The notes beneath the pieces were generated by a model, which was given only the letters and a program-made list of their open reading frames with translations, was not told where the DNA came from and did not search any database. 64,000 nt of DNA from Rhyacophila brunnea (lineage: Eukaryota; Arthropoda; Insecta; Trichoptera; Rhyacophilidae): contig JAGYXB010001996.1 of NCBI GenBank assembly GCA_022495005.1, positions 1,922,001-1,986,000 on the forward strand, written 5' to 3'. Position numbers and translations under genes: made by a program. Shown here in pieces: positions 55,351-64,000 of this stretch; the stretch's first letter is position 1; the number at the start of each line of letters is the position of its first letter.

Positions 55351-55557
55351 ACATTGATTTTGTTTATGAATTATTAATAATCATGTCCTTGGTTTTTCGT
55401 ACAAGGTGATTGTTAATAATTTTGAACAATCACAAACACCCAGGCTTTGAGAAAAACACATAATTATTGTGTCCTGACCGGGAATCGAACCCAGAACTCT
55501 CAGGTGGAAGGCAAGCGCCTTACGCACTGTACCACGAGAGCCGCTACCACATTGATT
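55351..55557 (-). repeat. tRNA-derived SINE, family W copy 2, with 9-bp target duplication
   Basis: The SINE is at 55360-55548, flanked by exact ACATTGATT (55351-55359 and 55549-55557). The minus strand has GGCTCTCGTGGTACAGTGCG (box A), CGCTTGCCTTCCACCTG and box B TGGGTTCGATTCCCGG, then the same body as copy 1. The target duplication sets both ends of the family. Confidence 0.9.
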
Positions 55558-57000
55558 AAAAGTAAAGCAATAACCATATCGTGACTATTGCCAGTTTTGA
55601 CACTACTTGCCAATGATAAATTAATGCACACTGATTAAACATATAGTTAGATCTTGCATATATATAATATATGGGTGTGCAACTTATGGTTGCCCACATC
55701 GCTATATTTCCCTCCTACCTCAAATCCTCAGTATTGTTGCAATTCCAGGCGCAACTCTGTTACGGGTCATCAGTCGACCGTGATTGAAAAACATTTTGTT
55801 CCTCAAAACGGGCGAGTCCAGGTTTGTTATAGTTTGGCCGTCGTTAACGAGTAATTTTAAGCGCATGCAGACGTGCTATCAACAAATCTAGACTAATCGC
55901 ACAATACACATCATCAATCATCACATGTGTTTTGCGACCGCGGAATTACGAGTGTTAATTAGCGGGAAATTGACAATTAATAGACAGATTGTAAAATGTA
56001 AATGAACCCACGAATAAGTAAGAAAGTAAGAAACTCCTTAAGGCTATACCTCAGCTGGGGCACGGCCTAAAACGATCGTGACTACGCGACGCGAAGATTG
56101 TGCAAACGACGCCTGCATAACAAAACATAATTTGTCAAAAAATTCAACATGCGTCCATTTAATGTTCTGTTTATTGTTATATTAGTAATAATAATAATAT
56201 ATTCATTGACATATTTTCTTTTTCAAGTAAATGGGTAAAGGCTTTTAGTCATCTTTACACGATTTCGTCGCCATCACGAAACAATTTGACGTGTTCACAG
56301 CTCGACTTTCGCTCTCCGATTGCCAGCGAGTCCAAAATTTCGTCGTTCCTAGATATAGTTGAAAATTATTTGCCGTTTCACTGAAGTATGCTCTTGAACG
56401 AGTAATCACTTCGGGTGGACAGAGATTGCATTGATAGTATACCCAGAAGAAGTTGAGATATAGATAGAATTTTCCAACAGTTGTGGAAAGGGGTGGGCGC
56501 GGTTGGTAATTGAAGGGCGATGGGCCAAGAAAAACATTGGAAATCTATGGTCTAAATCTTAAAGTATTGCGCAAACAACATCAGTTTTACGACCACACGA
56601 TGTACAACAGTACAGACCATAAAACTTATCTTTGTTTAATATCAGATCGTGCATCATCGTCCGTCCAAATTTAATTCAATTTTATATCCCCCAATACACG
56701 AATTTACTTTCTATTTTATTGGTATTGTGTTTTCTACCACACGAATAGAGAAGTTTTAGTGCCTACATATTTTATGAGCGATCGACGATGGTGGCAGACG
56801 AGAATCGAATAATTAAGACGTCGCTGTTATATGTACCAATTGTAATAATTTAATCGGGAGAATAGTTTCTTTAATACTTTTAAGTTAAGTACTTATTTTA
56901 TACATTGTTACTAGGATATTCTCCCATTGTGTCTTAGGCGTACAGTGTTCAAATAATTGTATACTACCAGTTGTCACGTATGCATTGAATATGGTCATAA
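55558..57000. other. No recognisable gene
   Basis: Nothing recognised on either strand; the frame 55654-55854 has no domain. Confidence 0.4.
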
Positions 57001-57202
57001 GGCCTTGTTCAGACGGCGCGATTTGCTTCGCGCGTAAAATTCGCACGAATTCCAACTATACATGACCTCATTGAGCCGTCCACGTATAATCGCCGCGTGT
57101 CACTTCTCGCGCGCGGTCGTGGTACAGGTGACCTCATTGACCTGTCTACATGCACTCGCGGGGTATCGCGGCGAGAGACGCGTAATCTGGACAAGCTCTT
57201 AA
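57001..57202. mobile_element. Possible MITE with GC-rich interior
   Basis: AAGGCCTTGTTCAGACGGCG at the left and (inverse of right) AAGAGCTTGTCCAGATTACG give a weak 16-20-bp terminal inverted repeat. The interior contains paired GTGACCTCATTGACC and CATGACCTCATTGAGCC direct near-repeats and CGCGCG runs. Target duplication not clear. Confidence 0.5.
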
Positions 57203-57589
57203 TCAAAATCGGGCGTAATGTTACGTAACGTACAAGCGAGGTCATGAATGAATGAAAATAATGAAAAAGTAGCTTCTGCACATGTGCCGATGCGACATTT
57301 TCGGATTATATCTGCGCTCCACGTCCAGTGAAATTGTTGCTTGTTTTTTTCAAACAAAAATGTCGCACTAGAGATGTGTGCGGAGGTTGAAGTTCATTAT
57401 TAAGTAACGAATGTTAATGAATACCAACAATATCATATCGATATATTCGACGTATTACAGTCGGACGAGTTCAGATGTGCGACCCGTCTTAATGTCAAGA
57501 GTTCCGAGAAAAAATACGAGTAGCGCAACATTTCATCAAAATGTGCATGTTGGGCATAACGCGGAAAGACCACAAAAGAAACCAATAGA

Positions 57590-57785
57590 TAAGGAAGCAG
57601 ACAACACTACGCGATGTGTCTGTCTGTCAATGGGCAACCGCTGGATAAATGCTGTCATAAAGTGGTACCCAAAGGACACTAATACCCTGTAAATATACGA
57701 ATTCATGAAGTTTGATGGCACGTGGCAGCAAATAACTAGTGACCAAGAGAAGCGGTCGGAGTTAGGGGATGCTTTCACTTTCTTT
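57590..57785 (+). pseudogene. RTE-type LINE C-terminal fragment, plus strand
   Basis: Encodes NRWINAVIKWYPKDTNTL, then after a stop GTWQQITSDQEKRSELGDAF. These match the minus-strand RTE copy next to it (GRWTNAVIQWYPRGTKRP; NTWQRTTQDRESWRKLGEAF). The W..R.TQDR..W..LGEAF motif is characteristic of the RTE C-terminus. Broken and truncated. Confidence 0.7.
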
Positions 57786-57883
57786 TATAGTTTTAATTTG
57801 TTAAATAAACTATTGTATTCTGTGTCAGTGCGCATTTGCTAATGGTGAGTGTGAAACGAGTAGCAAAAAATTGATTTAAATAA

Positions 57884-58350
57884 TATCATCATCATCATCA
57901 GCCGGGGTCAATCCACTGCTGGATGAAGGCCTCCCCAAGCTTTCTCCAACTCTCTCGGTCCTGTGTCGTTCGCTGCCACGTATTTCCGCCGAACTTTACC
58001 AGTTCGTCAATCCAGCGGCTTTTAGGGCGACCCTGTGGCCGTTTCGTACCCCTTGGGTACCATTGGATGACGGCATTTGTCCAGCGGCCGTCCTTTCGGC
58101 GAGCAATGTGCCATCTCCATTTCAGCTGTTTGGCAACGTCTATTACATCGCGCACTCTTGTCTGCTTCCTAACCCATTCGTTTCTCTTACGGTCCTATCG
58201 CGTGATGCACAACATGCACCTCTCCATGCCTCGCTGTGTGACTCTTAGCTTTTGGACATCTCTCGTGTTGAGGGTCCACGTCTCGCAGCCATACGTGAGC
58301 ACGGGTAGCACACATTGGTTGAACACCCTACGCTTAAGACATAATGGTAG
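57884..58350 (-). pseudogene. RTE-type LINE 3' fragment with intact 3' tail
   Basis: The minus strand reads, N- to C-terminal, LKRRVFNQCVLPVLTYGCET and TLNTRDVQKLRVTQRGMERC, one in-frame stop (near 58200), then RVRDVIDVAKQLKWRWHIAR, GTKRPQGRPKSRWIDELVKF, and NTWQRTTQDRESWRKLGEAF, IQQWIDPG. This is the standard C-terminal part of RTE-clade endonuclease/reverse transcriptases (LTYG-ETW, KLRV-QR-MER, KW-WA/HIAR, GRP-RW-D, QDR-W-LGEAF-QQW). The 3' end is a TGATGATGATGATG microsatellite (57884-57897), as in RTE. The endonuclease and catalytic RT domains are missing. Confidence 0.9.
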
Positions 58351-58491
58351 GTCACTATTAAATAATATAAGAGTACAAAACTTGCATCAATTCTCTAAGT
58401 ACCTACCTTCAACCAACATCATTAATTTTCATTTACATATTGTTATAATATCTAATCCGTACACTTCTCAATAATCTTATTATTAGTGGTT
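58351..58491. other. Short spacer upstream of the candidate exon
   Basis: AT-rich. No TATA box or start signal that I would defend. Confidence 0.3.
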
Positions 58492-58821
58492 ATGCCACGA
58501 CTGGTTCGTGTAGTATACAAACGTAATTACGTGAATTTGATTTATTGCTTTATAGCGTTATTTATTCTACTGATTTCATATACATCTAGCTTTAAAAATA
58601 AATATAAGTATAACTCTGTGTTCCCATTCTCATGGAACGCTATAAATCAATACATCCCCAATATTTCATCCGTCACGGGCCCCAGTCATATTTCGATCGA
58701 GTTCGCTGTCATGTCGGTCAGTTTACTATCGACCTATATTTACGGCTGCCGTAAAATGCATAAAACAAAATCACAGTACACAGGCACGTATACGACATTA
58801 ACTGTTAGATGTTTTGGTTAA
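58492..58821 (+). CDS. Possible first exon of a Frag1/DRAM/Sfk1 (PGAP2-like) membrane protein
   Basis: An open frame from ATG 58492 to a stop at 58821 (109 residues). Residues about 14-35 (VNLIYCFIALFILLISYTSS) form one membrane segment; a polar loop follows, containing NQYIPNISSVTG, and then a second hydrophobic segment (FAVMSVSLLSTYIYG). In PGAP2 and relatives (family Frag1/DRAM/Sfk1) an N-terminal membrane helix is followed by a luminal loop with an N-Y-[LI]-P-S-[IV]-S-x-x-x-G motif and another helix. The family normally exceeds 240 residues with about six helices, so this would be only an N-terminal exon, perhaps ending at the GTAAAA donor (58749) after YIYGC; residues after that read less like protein. 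No downstream exons were found. Alternatives: a processed or exon-sized pseudogene fragment, or chance. Family call is from the motif only. Confidence 0.4.
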   Translation: MPRLVRVVYKRNYVNLIYCFIALFILLISYTSSFKNKYKYNSVFPFSWNAINQYIPNISSVTGPSHISIEFAVMSVSLLSTYIYGCRKMHKTKSQYTGTYTTLTVRCFG

Positions 58822-59003
58822 GAAAATCCACGGAAAATTTTAACAGTGTCTAACTCTAACTAAAGGTTGGTTACATACATGTAATTTGAACGAATATATA
58901 TGCCATTGCAGATGGCAGAAAAACTTCAATACATGTTTTTAGACTAGCATTTCATCGAACGTGGCACTATAGTACAAAATGCTAGTCGAAGAATATGTAA
59001 TTC

Positions 59004-59317
59004 AGTCTCAAAGAGAGAACTCTAGAAATAATGGGAACTAAAATACCTACCTAATGGGTGTGGAGTAACATGCAACAAATCTCGAGTGTAGAAGAATATG
59101 GGATAAACACGTATCAAGAATACGCCATACGTCGAATACTGACAACTACCCTCGGTTTATACATTGGCGCTCAATTAATGTTGAGGTTGCAACACACATT
59201 ATTGCACGTCTATAATGCGTGGTTCATTTTCTTAGGACACTTACACATTCAAAACCGTGCCAAAATTTTGTGTATTGGGATAGCCTATCGGAATTTTAAT
59301 CTATTCTGTAGTCTCTA
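59004..59317. mobile_element. Family M hAT-like element, copy 2
   Basis: 298 bp at 59012-59309; shares AAATAATGGGAACT, CGGTTTATACATTGGCGCTC and AGGACACTTACACATTCAAA with copy 1. Flanking octamers AGTCTCAA (59004-59011) and AGTCTCTA (59310-59317) differ at one base. The 86-codon frame inside is not conserved in copy 1 and is not a gene. Confidence 0.8.
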
Positions 59318-59864
59318 AACTTGCAACGCGTACACATAGTTTAGTGCAATTCACCGGACACATTATTTAAATACTATAGCCATTATACTATTGACTCCAA
59401 TAACAGTATACTCATACCTATACCTACAATAATTGATGCTAATTTAAATTTTCTTACCTCTCATCATTGCTCCTCCCTGCTTTCCCTTCTACCTGAACCG
59501 TCACATCGCTGAGTTGCCGTGTGCCCTTATTCGAATGGCTCACGGGCAGAACATTTTATCTCAGCAAGTGGTCTGTTTCCGTTCGTTGTTATTCGTATTT
59601 TGTGGCTTAATAACATTGGTGATTTCTATGAGTGCAACTCCACTGAACTGATCCAGGTAAAAGATGATTGAGCAAAGATGGTGACTAACCTCCGTTAAGG
59701 GATGGCCCGATAAGAAGAAGATTCGTTGGACCACGATATTCTTGCTGGAATTGGTAGTAGCTGTAGTGAAAGTTTGGCCACTATCCTAGCCGGAAAAGTC
59801 TTGTGCTACCTCAGACTAATGATATATAAAGAGCGCCTATTTTTCGGCAAAATGAAGCCGTGTT
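59318..59864. other. No recognisable gene
   Basis: Nothing recognised. Confidence 0.4.
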
Positions 59865-59872
59865 GTAACCGT

Positions 59873-60269
59873 CAGTGACGTCCCTAGATAAAATACCGCC
59901 TCTAGGCAGCGTCAAAATGCCGCCCCATTTTTTATACAGTATTTTTTATCATCCTTCCATGAGTCCAATATCTAAGAAATGTGTTGTATGGATACATTAT
60001 TAACAATATATCAGACTGTAATTATTCGCAAATCTGCACGTGTCGTTTCTAGACACCAAGGGTATCGAAGGGCAACGGAAGTAAACTAGATATCGCGAAC
60101 CCGACAAAACCAGTGAGCTGAATTTTCTAATGGAAAGGTGTTTTCGTTATTACTAAGTTTAGGTAGCTATTTCTATGTATCCCAAATAATTCTCCTCGAT
60201 TTGCCGCCCTTCGAGTAACTGCCGCCCCCAAGCGACGCTCAATCTGCCTACCCCCACGGAATGTCATAG
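59873..60269. mobile_element. Family B hAT-like MITE, copy 3 (older)
   Basis: Starts CAGTGACGTCCCTAGATAAA and carries the CCGCCCCATTTTTTATACAG, GAAGGGCAACGGAAGTAAAC and GCCGCCCCCAAGCGACGCTC blocks of copies 1 and 2; the right terminus is mutated (GGAATGTCATAG for GGGACGTCACTG) and no target duplication is readable. About 397 bp. Confidence 0.8.
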
Positions 60270-61181
60270 CAACGCACAGTAGAACATCAACTTAACTATT
60301 AAACGCATTACCATCGTGTGGCTTCTAAGTACGACTACCAAATTTAAACACAACATAGTTAACAATATTATGTCTTATTAAAATAGGTAACTAAAAATAA
60401 TTACCAATAATTTTATATTTAACACAAAAACAATAAATTTCAGCAACACGTGGTCGCAGTTTTTAAATTAATGTAATCAGTCTAATCCATTTTTACCGGC
60501 GACGTTTTGAAAAAATATTTAATTCAGCCGTAGAAATTCTATCTTACCCTAACGCATGCGTGCCGAATGCTTACTCACTCGCACTTAATGGTTCGTTTTT
60601 GTTCTGGCCTTATGTGCTACCCACTCCCCTGTCCAGCTAGGTATATTAATTTCAAAAACAGAAGTGTTGATTTCTGCAATATAGCAATGTTTACAAAGTC
60701 TTAAGTCACTGAGCTTGTAAATGTAAGTAATAATGTTAGGAAAACAATCAATAATACGACCTCGACTAGTCTGTGCAATATACATAGACAGTATTGGTTG
60801 ATTAACTTTCTGTATTTGTTTTTAGGAATAACCGTACCTAGTAAAAGGTCATTCTCGGGTCGGTGGGCCAAAATATAAGTCTCACTACAAAAGCAATAAA
60901 TCGTGCATTTCGAATAATGGCTTCTGAATACCATGGGAAAGATAAAATTGATCCCAATTACATCTAGATTCTAGAACGTCCGATGCTTCCATATTATCTC
61001 TACGAAATCAATCACAGATAATCTCTCGTAATGTATTTATATTTGTATTAAGAGAGTACCTATGGAATCGAGTATAGATACCTACATAATATGCAGTGTA
61101 GTACAGATACTTAGGTAATATGAAGAGGATCTTGTAGTTACCTGCCTATATTTTTTTATATTTCATCAAGTATGTTTATAT
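60270..61181. other. No recognisable gene
   Basis: Short minus frames at 60585-60934 without recognisable domains. Nothing else. Confidence 0.4.
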
Positions 61182-61535
61182 CGTGTCCGGAAACTTGTAC
61201 GAATACAGTTCCGTGCACCGTGAAATGTTATATTGGAAATATATGACCATATATTTAATACCGTCCAACATCTTTGGGTCATATAGTACTGACGTTAAAT
61301 TCATGTCTAAATAAAACACAGTTCTTGTCGGCTTATACTGGATTATTCGTTAGGTTAAGTTAGGTTTTCATTCTTTAATTTTGGCAAAATCAGCTATGAA
61401 AATTTAATTAATGTTTATATTGAATCTAATAAAATTGGAGGCCGTATAATAATATACATTCATCTCTTTCCGATAATAAAGCTCACGGCGAACTGTGCCC
61501 CGGTGAAATGTTTTACGTGTAATTTACATGTAATC
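61182..61535 (+). mobile_element. Family A non-autonomous DNA transposon, copy 4
   Basis: From CGTGTCCGGAAACTTGTACG to TTTACATGTAATC, about 354 bp. It lacks part of the S module. The flanks do not show a readable target duplication, so the copy is older or rearranged. Confidence 0.75.
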
Positions 61536-61786
61536 GACCGACTGCTCAGAATGTATTATTATGGTCCTGAAGGATAAACTACAATATATACATGTGGACC
61601 GAAAACTCAGTCAAAATGCCTCAGTCATAAAAAAAACTATTTTCAGTCTCACGGTTTAGGTAAATTCATTACTATTATACTATTTCCGCGCGATTATCTT
61701 ATAAAAAATTCCGATATACATAATTCCACATCCACGACCGTAGTCTATTGATGCAACAACAATTCTACCTAATGAAAAAGAAACGT

Positions 61787-61965
61787 TGGTTTTTGTCCAT
61801 TTAGAGTGGAAGCAAGCAACAAATAAATTTTGAAAATAGCCGATATACTTAATTATTTGTTAGGTTAGGTTAGGTTGTTATTCTTGAATTCATGAATTTT
61901 GCCGAAATCGTCTATGAAAATAGCCGCTGGTCCGTCTGGCTTCCAGTAAACTGACATCTTGTATC
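61787..61965. repeat. Family S palindromic module
   Basis: TGGAAGCAAGCAACAAATAA with GAAAATAGCCGATATACTTA, a TTAGG run at 61860-61875, then ATGAAAATAGCCGCTGGTCC and GTCTGGCTTCCA closing as an inverted partner. The same module is inside family A and at 63612-63775. Confidence 0.65.
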
Positions 61966-62127
61966 GACAGGTTTAATCATTTTTTTATTTTACTGCCACA
62001 AAAAACCTTTTGCGACTCCTCGCAGAACCTGGTTTAATTAATGGTTTAGTTAGAGAACCGGGGTGTTATAAAAACAGAGCGCTGATAAGTAGGTACACTT
62101 ATAATAATATAATAAATATTTTTTTTT
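61966..62127. other. No recognisable gene
   Basis: Nothing recognised. Confidence 0.35.
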
Positions 62128-62215
62128 TAAATCGACGAATAATACACAAGATTTTAAAATGTAATATTCTATAATATATTCTATAATATTGAATATACAC
62201 AATTTGAAAACAACT
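62128..62215. repeat. Family N repeat, copy 3
   Basis: CGACGAATAATACACAAGAT, TTTAAAATGTAATATTCTA and TTGAATATACACAATTTGAA match 36020-36090. Confidence 0.6.
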
Positions 62216-63009
62216 CATGCATATATTATTGTGTAATTTAGTAAGATGCACTTACTTAATTGGACAAGCATATTGACGCGCGGGTGTCGTATTTTTTTCT
62301 ACAAAATGATTTTTTTTGGTGTGTATTATGCATGTTTAAAATTATGTATATTTATAATAATATGTCACCATCATAATTTCAGTGACTCTCCTTGCTGTCT
62401 CTACTATTCTCAGTCGTCCGTTACCTTCTATAATTTCTATTAATCTTCTATTATACGCTCTTGATTTAAATTATTGTCAATTAGCTTTTTTATCTCAAAA
62501 GTCCACTACCAAACTATTTAATTTCATCAATCATTTATATTGTGTTATGTTTGCAATGCAGCACATTAAAATATAGTTATGTATATCGGACAGTATTTTC
62601 GTCTAAAAGCCGAGCAAACAAATAGCATGCACGCTCGAGACACAAAAGGACAATTTAGTGAATTCGTGAGCTAGCATAAATGATATCAAATCAATCACAC
62701 TGTGTACAATGGCCCGATGCAAACGTTGCAATTACAACGTCTCAAATAGATCGTGTAGGGTCAGGACCGGTGCGAGTGATTGTAAGCCGTCTATATATTT
62801 TATTCATACGTCTATCTAGAAAAATCCCCGTAAGTTACGTGTTGTGCAATCTTGTCAACCTTTTCGACTTTTTTTTTAAAAATCAATGCTAGAATATTTT
62901 TTTAAAATAACCATTGTAGGTATTCACCGCATTTAAATGTGTTCCCAAATTTACTTAAAAATAACGTGTTTTATTTAGTAACACAAGGCCTGTCGTTAAA
63001 TAAAACGGT
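62216..63009. other. No recognisable gene
   Basis: AT-rich; frames at 62246-62892 have no recognisable domain. Confidence 0.4.
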
Positions 63010-63608
63010 ACTTCCCGAGAAAATCTCAATCTCGAGATTCGTGATTTCACGAAATGATGAAATTTTGAATTCTCGAGATTCGGGATTTCCAGAAAAGAAT
63101 TCTCGAGAGTTCTTGAGATATCGGGAAATTTAAAATAAAACTAAAAATCCTAAAATTAGTGTAAGAACAGACAAATTCCCAAAAAATATGATTTTTTTAA
63201 TTATGTAAGAAGACAAACAAAATAGAAGTAGGAAAACAAAAATAATTTTAAACATTACTTATTAAAATACAATTTCAAAAAACCCAGACTGTCAATCGCT
63301 GCGCCTGAATTTCCTGACACAAAATTCCCTGATGTTGGAAAAATTGCGTTCATTTTGAGTCGACGTTGGCTTGATTGTGTTAAATGCCCCGATCAGTCTT
63401 TGAACGTTATGTGTTTCCTGTCAATTTTTTTCATATGGAAATTAATCAATTAATATTTGATAATAAAGAAATCCCGAATCCCGAGAAAAGATTTTCGAGA
63501 TCCGGGATTTCCCGAAATGTTAAAAATTTTAATTCTCGAGATTCGGAATGGAAAATCTCAAAAAATTCTCAAGAATTCCCATCGGGAAATTCCCGAAACC
63601 CAACTTTA
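63010..63608. mobile_element. Family H non-autonomous element, copy 2
   Basis: Shares TCTCAATCTCGAGATTCG at the left, the middle AGACAAACAAAATAGAAGTA, and ATCCCGAATCCCGAGAAAAG on the right with copy 1. It ends CGGGAAATTCCCGAAACCCA, ACTTTA. The first 13 bp of the left terminus are missing; GGTAC flanks both ends, which may be coincidence. Confidence 0.7.
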
Positions 63609-63611
63609 GGT

Positions 63612-63775
63612 ACAAGTCTGTTTACTGGAAGCCAGGCGGGAACAGCGGCAATTTTTGTCGTCTATTTCGGCAAAATTCATAAATTCAAGAATGATAACCT
63701 AACCTAACAAATAATCGAGTATAGCGGCTATTTTCAAAATATGTTTGCCGCTGGCATCCACTAAACAGACAAGAA
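63612..63775. repeat. Family S palindromic module, inverted relative to 61787
   Basis: AAGTCTGTTTACTGGAAGCC pairs with GGCATCCACTAAACAGACAA; the loop contains AACCTAACCTAAC (63697-63708), the inverse of the TTAGG run, and GCGGCTATTTTCAAAATATG. Confidence 0.75.
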
Positions 63776-64000
63776 CCAATAAAACAAATAGATACAATAT
63801 GCAGTGATTTTGAAATATTAAACATAGAAAATAATACTTTTAATTTAGATCCAGAGTCTGGGGAATTCTTAACATTGCAGGTAAACAAAGAATATTATTC
63901 TCGAAAGTAAATGTGCATTTTCTTTAATATTGCACAGATTAATCAATATATTCTCAAGACTCATAGCGCGGCTTTCTTTTCCTTCCACTGCCCGCGTCGT
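63776..64000. other. No recognisable gene
   Basis: Nothing recognised before the window ends. Confidence 0.35.

Noticed and set aside
59058..59318. 86-codon frame
   Set aside because: Lies in family M; not open in the other copy.

Overview
This window looks like a repeat-dense intergenic or intronic stretch of an insect nuclear genome, most likely a moth or butterfly. It is AT-rich, has no bacterial-style gene packing, and its reading frames are short and scattered. It carries several tRNA-derived SINEs, 3' ends of LINEs (RTE-type and others), dozens of small inverted-repeat DNA transposons, insect-type TTAGG short arrays, and frequent GTAGGTA/TACCTAC motifs that I associate with Lepidoptera. 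The order-level call is an inference.

No complete protein gene can be supported. The best host-gene candidate is one open segment at 58492-58821 that resembles the N-terminal region of Frag1/DRAM/Sfk1 (PGAP2-like) membrane proteins and could be a first exon. Everything else that codes is transposon debris: LINE C-terminal tails (641-805, 6239-6457, 8866-9047, 15236-15690, 30560-30718, 39388-39815, 57590-57785, 57884-58350), a Tigger/pogo transposase tail (39249-39390) and a decayed ORF inside a 2.25-kb TA-flanked element (51217-53469).

Layout. 1-9 kb: fragments of families A, B, C, D and L, two LINE tails, two tRNA-like SINEs. 10-25 kb: family G plus a SINE, palindromic MITEs (10916, 12344, 14601, 17009, 19408), family A copy 2, composite element X (21656-22610), terminal-inverted-repeat element Y (23335-23772), family H, and D with E inserted. 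25-40 kb: families E, C, A, a LINE tail, small hAT-like elements, C with a 2.1-kb hAT-like element inserted, A with F inserted, and a Tigger with a LINE tail inserted. 41-47 kb: L containing M and O, G containing I and P, an 862-bp near-perfect palindrome, SINE J. 48-64 kb: MITEs, palindromes K and V, element R, SINEs, opposed RTE tails, the possible exon, and further copies of B, A, S and H.

The clearest structural result is a set of nested insertions whose target-site duplications (mostly 8 bp, hAT-like) can be read directly and whose unoccupied sites exist as paralogous repeats in the same window: B1 in C3, F in A5, E1 in D2, I and P in G2, M and O in L2, with B2 beside A1. These give a relative order of transposition. 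I saw no CRISPR array, operon, rRNA or functional tRNA gene, and no sign of a new multi-gene system. Family names (A, B, C and so on) are labels made up for this report.
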